DNA of 40,199 nucleotides from Candidatus Woesearchaeota archaeon (GCA_018302605.1 JAGVZN010000024.1:1-40199); one strand, 5' to 3'. Counted from the first letter of the stretch, positions 14,227 to 23,473 are shown. Numbers and translations: made by a program. The notes: a model not told the origin generated them from the sequence alone.

Positions 14227-14523
14227 TTATGCTCCTTGTGTTCCCAAGACAGAGACAAAGAAATTCTTCTTGCAGAAAACACCCAACTCCTCATTTGTTT
14301 GTTGCAATTGAACTACCGGAACCCCGGCCAGCTTTGCATGATGTTCAACATCGCTGCGCAGCCGAGCAGGACAATTCTGGGCGAGATATACTTTCTCCAA
14401 TCCTTTCACCCGCAGGAGTTTCAGTACACGCTCTCCCCCGACGATGATTGTGCCATGCTGGACTTCCGTCTTTAGCCCGGTTAACTCTGTTTCTGTATTC
14501 AGTTCTTTCAGTTTTTTTGCCAT
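14227..14523 (-). CDS. rpl30e: Ribosomal protein eL30
   Basis: 98 residues, L7Ae/L30e fold. HGTIIVGGERVLKLLRVKGLEKVYLAQNCPARLRSDVEHHAKLAGVPVVQ matches the family (GxxxvlkllrkgkaklviiA.ncp...). A large-subunit protein that binds kink-turn-like RNA. It lies 18 nt after rpoA'' and 2 nt before nusA. Confidence 0.92.
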   Translation of the reverse strand: MAKKLKELNTETELTGLKTEVQHGTIIVGGERVLKLLRVKGLEKVYLAQNCPARLRSDVEHHAKLAGVPVVQLQQTNEELGVFCKKNFFVSVLGTQGA

Positions 14524-14541
14524 GATCTTCCCTCGATACTC

Positions 14542-15684
14542 CTAACGCATTTTTGTCACTAAGCCCGGCAGGCCTGTTCCCAAAGGGACCGGCTGATTGA
14601 TCATGACATTCTCAACAACAGATGTTAAGTAATCAATCTCCCCTTCCAAAGCCGCATTGATGATATGCTTGATCGGTGTTTCAAATGATGCCCGAGCCAA
14701 GACGCTGGCTTTCTCGCTCACGACACCGTAGCGTGTAATCCCTTTCATCAAGCCGCTGACACACATGATATCAGCGACGAGCATGATATGGCGGATATCG
14801 ATGTTTAATCCCTGCTCTTCAATAACCCTAAAGACTTCTCTGATGATCAAAGAACGCGCCGCTTCCACACCTAACACCGCCAACGTTTCGTGAACATCGT
14901 TGCAAAATGTTCTGGTGCCATCAACTTCGGCTAGATCTAAGACATCTTTAAGATTTGACCCCGACGTCAAGATGATATACTCCTCGTCACGCTTGACCGG
15001 GAGAACCTGCTTGATCCCTTTTAGACCGCGCACTTTGACGAGGCGGATCTTTTCTTTAAGATTATACAGGGCTTTGATCTCTTCCGGCTTGCCTTTCTGG
15101 ATGAGCGTGATGCTTCCCGCCGTATTCTCGACAACAAAGCCTTTTAGCTTCGTCTTCATCAACTTGATCAGATCAGCAGTGGAAAGGCCATAATCGGCCA
15201 ACAATGCCGAATTGAATGTAATCGCCAAACACTGGTTAAAGATGTCCAGTGCGTATTCTGAAACGAGGTCTCCTAACAGCGTCTCTTTGATCTTCGTCGC
15301 AAATTTCTTGACCTGTTCCAGCTGGTTGTGGGGTGATTTGAGATAGATCTCCATCATCGGTGTCTTGATCTCTTTTCGTGCATCAAAGATCTCAATGATC
15401 CGCGGCAGACCGGTCGTAACGTTCATTTCCGCAACACCCGCAAGGTGGAATGTATTCAGAGTCATCTGCGTTCCCGGTTCGCCGATACTCTCGGCACTGA
15501 CCAATCCAACACATTCCCCAGCGTTCACCCTGGCTTTTTGATACGTTTCGACAACACGATCACAGATCTTGATCAGTTTATCTTTTGCTATCCCCGCAGG
15601 GAGAGAAGCAGCTATTTCTTGGATGAGAGCTGGAGGCAGACGATCTTCGTATTCTTTCATCGTATCTTCAGAGAGCTTGCTCAT
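14542..15684 (-). CDS. rpoA2: DNA-directed RNA polymerase subunit Rpo1C (A'')
   Basis: C-terminal part of the largest polymerase subunit (380 aa). [49 protein letters not shown] is the trigger-loop and bridge-helix-adjacent region, and the protein ends with the conserved [20 protein letters not shown]...GLPGL segment. Its start codon overlaps the rpoA' stop by 4 nt (ATGA), which would help keep the two halves of subunit 1 in equal amounts. Confidence 0.95.
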   Translation of the reverse strand: MSKLSEDTMKEYEDRLPPALIQEIAASLPAGIAKDKLIKICDRVVETYQKARVNAGECVGLVSAESIGEPGTQMTLNTFHLAGVAEMNVTTGLPRIIEIFDARKEIKTPMMEIYLKSPHNQLEQVKKFATKIKETLLGDLVSEYALDIFNQCLAITFNSALLADYGLSTADLIKLMKTKLKGFVVENTAGSITLIQKGKPEEIKALYNLKEKIRLVKVRGLKGIKQVLPVKRDEEYIILTSGSNLKDVLDLAEVDGTRTFCNDVHETLAVLGVEAARSLIIREVFRVIEEQGLNIDIRHIMLVADIMCVSGLMKGITRYGVVSEKASVLARASFETPIKHIINAALEGEIDYLTSVVENVMINQPVPLGTGLPGLVTKMR

Positions 15685-18254
15685 TCTATCCCCTCCATTA
15701 CCTGTTCGACGATTTTCTTCACGTCGATGGTGCCGTTTTTTGTTTTGGAAACATCAAGACCATCCTCTCCGTAAGAAAACTGAACAATCTTACCGCTGGC
15801 ATCGCGGACTGTTCCGTCGTATTCCACTTTTAAGTCCTGCATGGCATTGGAAAGCCGGCGATAAAGATACCCCGATTTGGGAGTACGCAAGGCAGTATCC
15901 ATCAGCGCATCTCTTCCGGTCATTGCCCCAAAGAAGAATTCGTGAGGCAGCAATCCTGTCTTGAAATTGCTGCGGATAAAACCACGTGCTTTGGGCGAGA
16001 CATCTTTACGTTTAAAGTAAGGCAATGTCCTCTCGTGGTAACCTTTTTCGATGCGTTTCCCGCGCAGCGCCTGCTGTCCGACGATAGCCGTCATCTGCGC
16101 AATTTGTAAGGGGTTTCCCCGTGCTCCACTGCGCGCCATGACTAATGCGGAGCTATCTCGCACCTGTTTCATAGCGATGTCACCGCTCTTGTTCCTCGCC
16201 CGGTTCAACGCTTCCAGGATACGTACTTCTAATGTCTCCGTAGCCGTTCTTCCCGGCAGTGATTCCAATTCCCCCGCATAAAATGAGTCAATCAATTTTA
16301 GAGCATCTTCTTCCGCTTTGTCGATGACCAAGCGAATTTCCTCTTTCGTCTCTTTGCTCAGATCCATGTCTCCCACGCCGATGGAAAATCCCCGGCGAGC
16401 AAGGACCGTAATGCCCAGCTTGGAAATTTTACCAAGTACATCCGCAGTAAAAGATGGGCCATACTTCTCAAAGATATTACGCAGCATCAGACCGCTTTCT
16501 TGCCCAAGGTTGGCTTTGTCCATAAACCCCGCTTTCAGCTGCCCATTGACGATGCGCACTTCATTCCCCCCTTTATCCTTGCCGACAAAATTGAAATCGG
16601 CAGGGAGGAGGACGGAAAAGACTTCTTTCCCATCGATCTTTTCTTTGTGCGGAAGACGCGAAAGGTCATCGGCTCCGCACGTGAAGAGCAAGTCAGCCGC
16701 TTCCGGAAACGATAAGATCAATTCTTTGGTCAGGAGATAGTTGCCCGTGATCGCATCATGGATACAACCAACAACACTCAGTCCGTAGCGCGGGCTGATG
16801 ATCTGTGTTTCGACCAGCATCAGGATTTTTGCCTCAGCCCGTGCTTCTTCTGTCTGCGGGATGTGCAGATTCATCTCATCGCCGTCAAAATCAGCGTTGT
16901 AGGGGTTGCAGACGGCAGGATTAAGCCGGAATGTTTTTCCGGGAAGTACTTTGATCTTGTGGCACATCATGCTCATCCGGTGCAGGGAAGGCTGCCGGTT
17001 GAATAGAGCAATATCTCCATCGATCAGATGACGCTCGATAATATATCCCACTTCCAATTCCAGAAGAATTTCCTCTTTGGTTTCTGAAGTGATCGTCTTC
17101 CGCTTTCCATCGGGCTTGAGGATATAATTCGCCCCCGGATATATCTTTGAGCCATTCTCGACAAACGCGCGCAGAAATTCTTTATTCCACTCCGTGATCC
17201 GTTCCGGAATCGTCAACGTCATGGCCATGCTCTGCGGAACGCCAACTTCATTTAATTCGATCAGTGGATCCGGGCTGATGACCGTCCTCGCCGAGAAATC
17301 CGTACGCTTTCCGGCAAGATTATGGCGGATGCGCCCTTCCTTGCTGCCGATTCTGTTTGCCAATGTCTTGAGAACCTGACCACCGCGATGGCGGGCGGGA
17401 GGAAGCTGCGGGATGCTATTATCAAAATACGTTGCCACATGATACTGAAGGAGGTCCCAGAGATCTTCGATAATCACTTCCGGCGCCCCAGCGTTGATAT
17501 TTTCAAAGAGACGTTGGTTGATCCGAACAATATCTCCTAACTTGTGGGTCAGATCATCTTCACTTCGCTCACCAGATTCCAGCGTAATGCTCGGCCGCAT
17601 AGTCACAGGGGGGATGGAAAGGACAGTCAAGACAAGCCATTCCGGCCGGAATCCTTCCATGAAACCAAAAACAAACAGATCTTCCGCGGGAATCTTCTCC
17701 AGACGGGCGCGGAGTTCGATTGAGCTTAATCTTGTTTCACCTTCGTAGAAATTATAAGGTTTTTCAATCTTGATCTTTTCCTGTTTTGCATCGCAATGCG
17801 GGCATTTGTCTTTTACTTTATAGCGAGCGACGATCCCTTTGATCTGCTGGCGGCGGGCTTCAAACCCTTCTTCTTCCCCGACTTGAGAGAGCAGGGCGAG
17901 ATAGCGTTTGATATTGACGTCGGGGATGAGAATCCGGCAACAGGCACGGCAGGTTGATTTTAAGAGATCTAAAATCTGCCGGACAAATTTGACATGGATG
18001 ACCGGCCGGGCAAGCTCAATGTAGCCAAAGTGACCAAGCGTGTCTTTCAATTTCAGGCCGTCCGTCTTACAGACGAGACCCGGATCAATAACGCCCAACC
18101 GCGTATCCATCAAACCGCCATCGACGGGATAGCCTTCTTTATCGTAAAGCTCAGGGGTGACAATTTTTGCTGCCGACATATTCCTGATCGTCGCTGGCGG
18201 CAAAATCCCAAAGTGGATTGCTTTGATTTTTTTGGAAACGATTGGCGTTTTCAT
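15681..18254 (-). CDS. rpoA1: DNA-directed RNA polymerase subunit Rpo1N (A')
   Basis: N-terminal part of the largest polymerase subunit (857 aa, near the usual 870-900). [18 protein letters not shown] is the catalytic motif whose aspartates hold the active-site Mg2+. The N-terminal clamp zinc site usually reads CxxC...CxGHFG, but here it reads [16 protein letters not shown], so two cysteines are missing. A second zinc site (TCRACCRI ... KCPHC) looks complete. The catalytic features argue that the enzyme is active. Confidence 0.95.
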   Translation of the reverse strand: MKTPIVSKKIKAIHFGILPPATIRNMSAAKIVTPELYDKEGYPVDGGLMDTRLGVIDPGLVCKTDGLKLKDTLGHFGYIELARPVIHVKFVRQILDLLKSTCRACCRILIPDVNIKRYLALLSQVGEEEGFEARRQQIKGIVARYKVKDKCPHCDAKQEKIKIEKPYNFYEGETRLSSIELRARLEKIPAEDLFVFGFMEGFRPEWLVLTVLSIPPVTMRPSITLESGERSEDDLTHKLGDIVRINQRLFENINAGAPEVIIEDLWDLLQYHVATYFDNSIPQLPPARHRGGQVLKTLANRIGSKEGRIRHNLAGKRTDFSARTVISPDPLIELNEVGVPQSMAMTLTIPERITEWNKEFLRAFVENGSKIYPGANYILKPDGKRKTITSETKEEILLELEVGYIIERHLIDGDIALFNRQPSLHRMSMMCHKIKVLPGKTFRLNPAVCNPYNADFDGDEMNLHIPQTEEARAEAKILMLVETQIISPRYGLSVVGCIHDAITGNYLLTKELILSFPEAADLLFTCGADDLSRLPHKEKIDGKEVFSVLLPADFNFVGKDKGGNEVRIVNGQLKAGFMDKANLGQESGLMLRNIFEKYGPSFTADVLGKISKLGITVLARRGFSIGVGDMDLSKETKEEIRLVIDKAEEDALKLIDSFYAGELESLPGRTATETLEVRILEALNRARNKSGDIAMKQVRDSSALVMARSGARGNPLQIAQMTAIVGQQALRGKRIEKGYHERTLPYFKRKDVSPKARGFIRSNFKTGLLPHEFFFGAMTGRDALMDTALRTPKSGYLYRRLSNAMQDLKVEYDGTVRDASGKIVQFSYGEDGLDVSKTKNGTIDVKKIVEQVMEGIE

Positions 18255-18323
18255 GGTTTATCTCCGTGATTAGTTCACGATATTGGTGTTTATGATAATG
18301 TTGTTTACTTGTTGGTTGCGTGT

Positions 18324-20126
18324 TTAGTATTTATTTTCCAATTCCAGTTGAGGGTAGATACCCAGTGACAATAACTCATCCATCAGCAGCTTAAAGGCAT
18401 AACTCATCTCTACGTAGGACAACTGTGAGTCTTCTCCGAAGACCGGGGAGATCAACTTATTGGAACGGGCATCAAAGTAGCCCAGCAAACCAGATTTCAC
18501 ACAAACGGGAACCGTAACCCGGTCAGAATCAAACCGCTCTTTTAAGAGCAGCGAAGCACCATGGGCGATCAAAGTATCTTTCTCCATCTCTCCCAGACGT
18601 AATCCGCCCTCTTTTGCTTTCCCTTCCGTAGGCTGCCGGGTAAGCAGCTGGATCGGACCACGCGCCCGAGATTGCATCTTGTTTCCGACCATGTGGCGCA
18701 GGCGGAGATAGTACATATTACCAACGTAGATGCGCGCAAGCATCTGCTTGCCTGTTCTTCCGTCGTAAAATACTTCCGTACCATCGTCACGAAAACCTAA
18801 CCCCTGCAATTCCTGACGCAATGATTCTTCGGTTTCAGCCTCAAATAAAGTACCATCGACAAAACGACCGTTAAGCGCTCCCACTTTTCCTCCGACAATC
18901 TCGATCAGATGAGAGATGGTCATCCGCGAAGAGATACCATGCGGGGTAAAGATCAGATCGGGAACGATTCCTGAAACGGAAAACGGCACATCCTGCGGCG
19001 GAACTAATATTCCCGTGACTCCTTTCTGACCATGCCGGGAAGTGAATTTGTCTCCGATCTCTGGGATGCGTTCTTCACGCAGGCGCACCTGGACCAGCCG
19101 GTTTCCCTCTTCATTTTCGGTAATGATCACGAGATCAGCAACGCCGTGCTCACCATGTTTCAAAATAACGGAACTTTCCCGGCGGGTGGCTGCTGAAAGA
19201 TTATATTCATCTAATCCACTGAGGAAGCGCGGAGGACTTGTCCGACCGATGATCACATCCCCTTCCTGTACTTTTGCTTCAGGAGAGACGATCCCATCGC
19301 CTTCCAGATGGCGGTAATCGTGCTCCGTTCGGTAGCCTTTGACATCTTTATCCGGAACACTGATCTCATCAACGAGACCGCCGGAATAACGCAGCTCTTC
19401 AATTCCCATCGGGCGAAGATAGGTACTGCGGGCCAGACCGCGCTCTACGGAACCTTTATTGAGGATAACACCATCCTCCATGTTATAACCATCGTAACAC
19501 ATCACGGCGACAACCATATTTTGACCCGACGGATGTTCAGCATAATCAACCACATCATGGATCTTGGTCTTCACCAGGGGCAATTGTGGATAATGAAGAA
19601 TATTCGCATCCATATCCATACGGATGTGATAATTAGAAGCATAAAATCCTAATGCTTGCTTCTGGTTCTTACTTCCGATGATGATTCTGGAAGACGGAGC
19701 ATAATTAGCGAAAGGAACAAGAGCGGTGGTAATCCCGGAGATCACGCCGGAACTGATTTCCGCGTGCGTATGTTCTAGTGTAAGATCTGCTTCATCGTAG
19801 GCAATAAGCGCATTTTCCTCTTCGGCCGCATCTAAATATTCGATCACTCCTTGCCGAATAAGGTCGTGCCAGCTTAATTCACCCTGAGCAAGCTGCTGCA
19901 GCTGCTTTTCCGTCAGTAGTGATTTGCCGTCGCGGACAACGATCAAAGGGCGGCGGGCGCGGCCTTCATCAGTGAACAGATGGACTTCTTTCGCTCGATC
20001 GTCGGCAAAGATATTAACATCCTCGGAAAGAGAGCCCTTGCGGCGCAGATCTTTAACATCTTCAACGAAAGCCTGTATATTTTCCACTACTCCGAGATAA
20101 CGTGAATTAAGATAGACGTCTGCCAT
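18324..20126 (-). CDS. rpoB1: DNA-directed RNA polymerase subunit Rpo2C (B')
   Basis: C-terminal part of the second-largest subunit (600 aa). It includes IIGSKNQKQALGFYASNYHIRMDMDANILHYPQLPLV, YDGYNMEDGVILNKGSVERGL, IPEIGDKFTSRHGQKGVTG and GLRLGEMEKDTLIAHGAS, all core catalytic and clamp segments. The C-terminal zinc ribbon is eroded: where relatives have CxxC...CxxC this protein has CVKSG and SPVFGE, keeping one cysteine of four. It starts 1 nt after rpoB'' ends. The split B''/B' arrangement is archaeal. Confidence 0.95.
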   Translation of the reverse strand: MADVYLNSRYLGVVENIQAFVEDVKDLRRKGSLSEDVNIFADDRAKEVHLFTDEGRARRPLIVVRDGKSLLTEKQLQQLAQGELSWHDLIRQGVIEYLDAAEEENALIAYDEADLTLEHTHAEISSGVISGITTALVPFANYAPSSRIIIGSKNQKQALGFYASNYHIRMDMDANILHYPQLPLVKTKIHDVVDYAEHPSGQNMVVAVMCYDGYNMEDGVILNKGSVERGLARSTYLRPMGIEELRYSGGLVDEISVPDKDVKGYRTEHDYRHLEGDGIVSPEAKVQEGDVIIGRTSPPRFLSGLDEYNLSAATRRESSVILKHGEHGVADLVIITENEEGNRLVQVRLREERIPEIGDKFTSRHGQKGVTGILVPPQDVPFSVSGIVPDLIFTPHGISSRMTISHLIEIVGGKVGALNGRFVDGTLFEAETEESLRQELQGLGFRDDGTEVFYDGRTGKQMLARIYVGNMYYLRLRHMVGNKMQSRARGPIQLLTRQPTEGKAKEGGLRLGEMEKDTLIAHGASLLLKERFDSDRVTVPVCVKSGLLGYFDARSNKLISPVFGEDSQLSYVEMSYAFKLLMDELLSLGIYPQLELENKY

Positions 20127-20127
20127 T

Positions 20128-21618
20128 TTAAAGTGCTTCTTTCAAGCCGACCCCCTTCAATTTATCAATAACATCTGCGTCTTCCACACGCTGGGACAAA
20201 GAACAGAGCATCGCTAAGTTCTTACGCAGCCCAATGTTTGTCCCTTCGGGAGTTTCGATCGGGCACAATCTTCCGAGGTGGGTGCAATGAAGCGCACGGG
20301 CTTCAAAGTTCTCCTGAGAGTTAGAGAGAGGACTGGCCACGCGCTGCAGATGCGAAATCATATCAAGGAAATTCGTTCTGCTCATGCGCTGAGAAACACC
20401 TTGTCTTCCACCGACCCATTCACCCGTCGCCATAGATGAGTACAGGCGGGAAGTCAGAAGCTTGTCACGGATGATCACGCGGATAGAAGGCAATTTGCCC
20501 CGCTTGATGATCCTTTGGAAGTTATAGAGGATGTCCCCAACGAGGACTTTAAAATTGACCCGGAAAAGATCGAGCAAAAGATCACCGCTCATCCGCACGC
20601 GCTTATTCATGTAATGGTCCTTGTCATCCGGCTCACGCACACCGCGCTGGACATCGATATATTTCTTGAGCATCTTTGCGATATTGCGCCCTTTCACCAG
20701 ACGATCCTGCGTCTCCAGACCGATGTTCGGGAGCAGATATTTGTCCAGGATCTCTTTCGTCCGTTCCACGCGAATCTCTTTTGCCTGGCCGACACCAACC
20801 CGCTTGGCGATAAAATCGATGGCATCATCCTGCGTCTTGAGGTCCACGAATTCGTAGAGGTTCAAGAGCAGTTCTTCGTAAGTTTCATCAAGAGAAACTG
20901 CTTTCATGATCTCTTCATCTTTAACCAAGCCCAACGCTTTGAGGACAACAACTAACGGCATCTGTTTGACCCGCGTGAAAGTGAGATAATAGAGGCCATC
21001 TTTCTTGCGCTCAAAAGTATGGGGAATCTTATACGATCCCCGCGCAGCAAAGAACCGGCCGGAACAAGAACCATCGGAACTTCGATCAACCATGAAATTA
21101 TTCGCGGCCAAATCCTCGATATTGACAATCACGCGTTCTGTTCCGTTGATGATGAAGTAGCCGCCGGGATCACTCGAATCTTCGCCATGCTTGATCAATT
21201 CTTCTTTATTGATCTTACTGAGATGACAGAATTTACTTTTTAACATGATCGGCATCTTTCCGATTTCAGCGACAAAATTCTCTCGTTGAACATCGTTGAT
21301 GTAGGTGCTGACTTCTAAGAAGATCGGGGCGTGGTAGGAAATCTTCCGCAGACGAGCCTCGACGGGATAGATCGGCCGCTTACTTCCGTCAGCCTCCGTT
21401 ATTTCCGGCTTGCCTACGGTGATTCGGCCAAAGCGAATTTTAAATTTTTCAATATTGTGAGGAATGATCGTTGGCTCTGCCTCTTTATTTTCTTCAATGA
21501 CTTCTTGCAGCCCTTTTTCGATAAAATGATTAAACGACTGAATGTTGCTCTCGACAAATTTCTTTTCTTCAAAGTATTTTCGGATCAGGATTGATCGATC
21601 TTGTTTTTGGTTATCCAT
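20128..21618 (-). CDS. rpoB2: DNA-directed RNA polymerase subunit Rpo2N (B'')
   Basis: N-terminal part of the second-largest subunit (496 aa): protrusion, lobe and fork. Signatures are FEIKFGRITVG-like KIRFGRITVGKPEITEADGS, PIMLKSKFCHL, DPGGYFIINGTERVIVNIEDLAANNF and SRTNFLDMISHLQRVASPLS...ARALHCTHLGRLCPIETPEGTNIGLRKNLAMLC. The start overlaps the end of rpoH by 8 nt. Everything expected is present, ending just before the natural split point. Confidence 0.95.
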   Translation of the reverse strand: MDNQKQDRSILIRKYFEEKKFVESNIQSFNHFIEKGLQEVIEENKEAEPTIIPHNIEKFKIRFGRITVGKPEITEADGSKRPIYPVEARLRKISYHAPIFLEVSTYINDVQRENFVAEIGKMPIMLKSKFCHLSKINKEELIKHGEDSSDPGGYFIINGTERVIVNIEDLAANNFMVDRSSDGSCSGRFFAARGSYKIPHTFERKKDGLYYLTFTRVKQMPLVVVLKALGLVKDEEIMKAVSLDETYEELLLNLYEFVDLKTQDDAIDFIAKRVGVGQAKEIRVERTKEILDKYLLPNIGLETQDRLVKGRNIAKMLKKYIDVQRGVREPDDKDHYMNKRVRMSGDLLLDLFRVNFKVLVGDILYNFQRIIKRGKLPSIRVIIRDKLLTSRLYSSMATGEWVGGRQGVSQRMSRTNFLDMISHLQRVASPLSNSQENFEARALHCTHLGRLCPIETPEGTNIGLRKNLAMLCSLSQRVEDADVIDKLKGVGLKEAL

Positions 21619-21847
21619 CGATGACCACCCGATAGTAATATGCCGTTCCTGCCGTCGGACTCTTACGCTCTACTTTGATGACATCTCCGGCTTGCGGCTT
21701 TAAATGAATGATTGCCGGATCCGTCTTGGTAATCCGTGGAAGTCGTTTCGAAGCAAGGCCATGTTCCTGCAACAGTTTTTCCTTGTCAGAACTCGTTAAT
21801 TTTGTATGGTGCGGTACCAAAGAGTGGGAGGTTACGTCGAATGCCAT
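21611..21847 (-). CDS. rpoH: DNA-directed RNA polymerase subunit Rpo5 (H)
   Basis: 78 residues from ATG 21847 (MAFDVTSHSLVPHHTKLT). The ORF track start at 21919 would run into the tRNA-Lys gene and is rejected. The motif LVPHHTKLTSSDKEKLLQEHG...LPRITKTDPAIIHLKPQAGDVIKVERKSPTAGTAYYYRVV is the Rpb5 C-terminal domain, which is all that archaeal H contains. It leads the polymerase operon, 32 nt after tRNA-Lys. Confidence 0.95.
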   Translation of the reverse strand: MAFDVTSHSLVPHHTKLTSSDKEKLLQEHGLASKRLPRITKTDPAIIHLKPQAGDVIKVERKSPTAGTAYYYRVVIDG

Positions 21848-21879
21848 CGTGTTTGTTTGGTTTTTGATTAAAGGGTGAG

Positions 21880-22029
21880 CGGGCCGGACGAGACATTCAC
21901 CGTTATGCAGGCTCTGCATAGACGAGTTTGAACTCGCGACCGCTTGATATCTTCCAGAGGACTTTGCCCTCTGCCGTTTTGACTTTTTGCTTAAAAGTCA
22001 AGCGCTCTACCAAGCTGAGCTACCGGCCC
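21880..22029 (-). tRNA. tRNA-Lys(UUU) with two introns
   Basis: The 7-bp acceptor stem GGGCCGG/CCGGCCC closes a 150-nt gene with discriminator G and no encoded CCA. D arm GCTC-AGCTTGGTA-GAGC and anticodon stem CTTGA...TCAAG with loop CTTTTA|A give anticodon TTT. A 43-nt intron (AGCAAAAAG...GGAAGAT) sits at 37/38. The T arm GCGAG TTCAAA must be joined to T CTCGT across a second, 33-nt intron (CTCGTC...GTGAATG) near 59/60, which has its own TATGCAG/CTGCATA hairpin. Removing 76 nt leaves a 74-nt tRNA. The second boundary is ambiguous because CTCGTC occurs at both junctions. Confidence 0.88.
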
Positions 22030-22034
22030 GCAAA

Positions 22035-22181
22035 CGCCCTGGCCGGGAAAGTCATCGGGATTCAGTCTTCGAGCACACTGCTCAGCGTTCCGGATTCCGA
22101 TTTTGAACCCGGGTCGAAGCCTTTATGTGGTGATCTCACACCTCGACAGGGCTTCATGCTAGGCCGCTACACTACCAGGGC
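22035..22181 (-). tRNA. tRNA-Asp(GUC) with two introns
   Basis: Acceptor stem GCCCTGG/CCAGGGC, discriminator G, no encoded CCA. Anticodon stem AAGCC/GGCTT with loop CTGTCG|A gives anticodon GTC. A 21-nt intron (AGGTGTGAG...CACATAA) at 37/38 folds through GGTG/CACC. The T arm CCGGG TTCAAA continues only after 53 nt, in T CCCGG; this insert has nested pairs ATCGG/CCGAT and GAGCA/TGCTC. Removing 74 nt leaves a 73-nt canonical tRNA. It is 5 nt upstream of tRNA-Lys on the same strand. Confidence 0.88.
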
Positions 22182-22218
22182 ACTTTTTCAGACAGCACTC
22201 TTTCTGATGATCACGACG

Positions 22219-22228
22219 ATTATAAAAG
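22219..22228 (-). promoter_or_regulatory. TATA box before tRNA-Asp and probably the polymerase operon
   Basis: CTTTTATAAT on the reverse strand about 42 nt before the tRNA-Asp 5' end. No other TATA box was seen between here and rpoH, so this may start a transcript carrying both tRNAs and the polymerase genes. Confidence 0.4.
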
Positions 22229-22368
22229 AAATTGCGCTGCCATTTTTCTCATAGAAAAGCAATTTGTTTATAAAGCTTGCGGTTTGGACGAGGGTAATGT
22301 CTGCGAAACTAACTCTTCTCCTCTTTTTTCCAACGTTTTCGTAGAGATACTGCTGGAAGAAAAGCGAA

Positions 22369-22378
22369 CTATAAATAG
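22369..22378 (+). promoter_or_regulatory. TATA box of the candidate structured RNA
   Basis: CTATAAATAG, the best TATA match in this spacer. The base 26 nt downstream falls in the G-rich start of a strongly self-complementary stretch that has no reading frame. Confidence 0.5.
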
Positions 22379-22390
22379 TTTGTCAAAATA

Positions 22391-22590
22391 GGCAGGGGGC
22401 CGGTCGGCCTGCCTCGTCTCGCTCAAAAAAGGGTTTCAACTTCTCTCCCAAAATATTCCCAAGGATAAGCGAGACTCTGAATTTCTTGCTCAAAGCCAAC
22501 GCTCGGCAGGCCATCTTGACCAAGCCCACACAGACTTAGCTGAATACCTACGAAACAACAGCACAATCTAGGAAGAAAGATCAGGAAAAT
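22391..22590 (+). ncRNA. Candidate structured non-coding RNA
   Basis: A TATA box is followed at the right distance by GGCAGGGGGCCGGTCGGCCTGCC. An 8-bp stem GGCCTGCC (22406-22413) pairs with GGCAGGCC (22505-22512), and inside it GTCTCGCT (22416-22423) pairs with AGCGAGAC (22468-22475). The 3' part (AAGCCCACACAGACTTAGC) is unassigned. I looked for RNase P, SRP and H/ACA signatures and found no convincing match. The ends are approximate. It is convergent with tRNA-Tyr on the other strand. Confidence 0.4.
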
Positions 22591-22593
22591 GAG

Positions 22594-22756
22594 TCCCCCC
22601 TCCCAGAATTTCTGAGATCCACAATTCATTCTATGACATCTGTTCGAACCGGGGATCCCTCGGTGACTATGGCTGATTGTTTTTCATCTGCCGTCATCAA
22701 GACGCCCATCAAACAACTGCTACAGCCGAGTGTTCTAGCCACTAAACTAAGGGGGG
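22594..22756 (-). tRNA. tRNA-Tyr(GUA) with two introns
   Basis: Acceptor stem CCCCCCT/AGGGGGG with discriminator A; C1 is typical of archaeal tRNA-Tyr. Anticodon stem CTCGG/CCGAG and loop CTGTAG|A give anticodon GTA, with a 55-nt intron at 37/38. The T arm CCCGG TTCGAA resumes as T CTGGG after a 35-nt insert (CAGATGTC...CAGAAAT). Removing 90 nt leaves a 73-nt tRNA. A TATA box (22781-22790) lies 29 nt upstream, so the gene has its own promoter. An ORF-track entry (22423-22629, reverse) overlaps it and is rejected. Confidence 0.87.
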
Positions 22757-22780
22757 ATTAGTGTGGGAAAAAGGGAATTA

Positions 22781-22790
22781 TTTTATAAAG
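22781..22790 (-). promoter_or_regulatory. TATA box of tRNA-Tyr
   Basis: CTTTATAAAA on the reverse strand, centred about 29 nt before the tRNA 5' end, between the gene and repeat B1. Confidence 0.5.
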
Positions 22791-22803
22791 GTTTGTATGG
22801 GTG

Positions 22804-22966
22804 GTATTTGTTTAGCTTCTCCGGCAGGCCGTGCATCCGAGCGGAAATATGCAAAGATATTTTCTGCTTTTCGCTGTGAAACAAAAGATTTCCGCACCAA
22901 GCACCAAGCTAGGAATAAAGCATCTTCGGATGCACCTCTTGGCCTTGCCGCCAGCTAAACAAATAC
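22804..22966. repeat. MITE-like palindromic repeat, family B, copy 1
   Basis: 163 bp bounded by GTATTTGTTTAGCT and AGCTAAACAAATAC, a perfect 14-bp terminal inverted repeat. Inside it GTGCATCCGA pairs with TCGGATGCAC and GCGGAAAT with ATTTCCGC. It is non-coding. The second copy is at 33500-33655. Paired changes between the copies keep the stems. Confidence 0.82.
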
Positions 22967-23066
22967 TATGGGTAAAAACAAAAAGATTATAAAGAGAAAA
23001 ATATTCTTTCTGTCATAACAGCTTTGGTTTTCAGTTAAACCAAAAACAAAAAAGAGGTGAAAAAGA

Positions 23067-23438
23067 ATGGCGAAAGCATTGAGAATAGCAGGCGTAAATA
23101 AAGCAAACCTTGTTGGCAGCTGGGCTTTTCTGGGAGGTCTGGTTCTGGCAGTATTGTTAGGGCTGGGATTTACGGGAGCGTACCAAGCCACCATGCTCTG
23201 GGTCGTATTCCTTCTCGGTCTGGTCGTTGGTTTGCTTAATATTGCCACGGACGAAGTCTCTCCTTTCCTGACGAGCGGGACGGTACTAGTACTGGTATCA
23301 TTCCTCGGCGTTGAGGTAGGCGTGTTTGACGAAGTCGCACCAGTTATCGGCAATGTATTGCGTGGTGTCTTGACGTTGTTTGTCCCAGCGACAATCATCG
23401 TTGCTTTGCGGGCAGTATTCGTTCTAGCACGACGATAG
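23067..23438 (+). CDS. Small integral membrane protein, unrecognised
   Basis: 123 residues with about four hydrophobic segments (SWAFLGGLVLAVLLGLGF, ATMLWVVFLLGLVVGLLNIA, FLTSGTVLVLVSFLGVEVGVF, VLRGVLTLFVPATIIVALRAVFVLA). The short N-terminus is basic and the C-terminus ends RR, suggesting cytoplasmic ends. A strong Shine-Dalgarno GAGGTGA precedes the ATG, and a TATA-like GATTATAAAG lies about 75 nt upstream. No catalytic residues stand out. It sits between repeats B1 and A2 with no gene partner. Confidence 0.75.
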   Translation: MAKALRIAGVNKANLVGSWAFLGGLVLAVLLGLGFTGAYQATMLWVVFLLGLVVGLLNIATDEVSPFLTSGTVLVLVSFLGVEVGVFDEVAPVIGNVLRGVLTLFVPATIIVALRAVFVLARR

Positions 23439-23473
23439 GTGCTTTTTTTTTATTTTTTTTTATTTTCAATTTC

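Noticed and set aside
21928-22254. 108-aa forward ORF over the tRNA genes
   Set aside because: It is antisense to tRNA-Asp and tRNA-Lys, and its translation follows the tRNA and intron sequences.
22391-22590. RNase P RNA or SRP RNA identity for the structured RNA
   Set aside because: I could not find the conserved RNase P core segments or the SRP helix 8 GNAR-type loop; it is left as unassigned.
22423-22629. 68-aa reverse-strand ORF
   Set aside because: It overlaps the 3' part of tRNA-Tyr and the candidate RNA, has low-complexity Leu/Cys content and no start signals.
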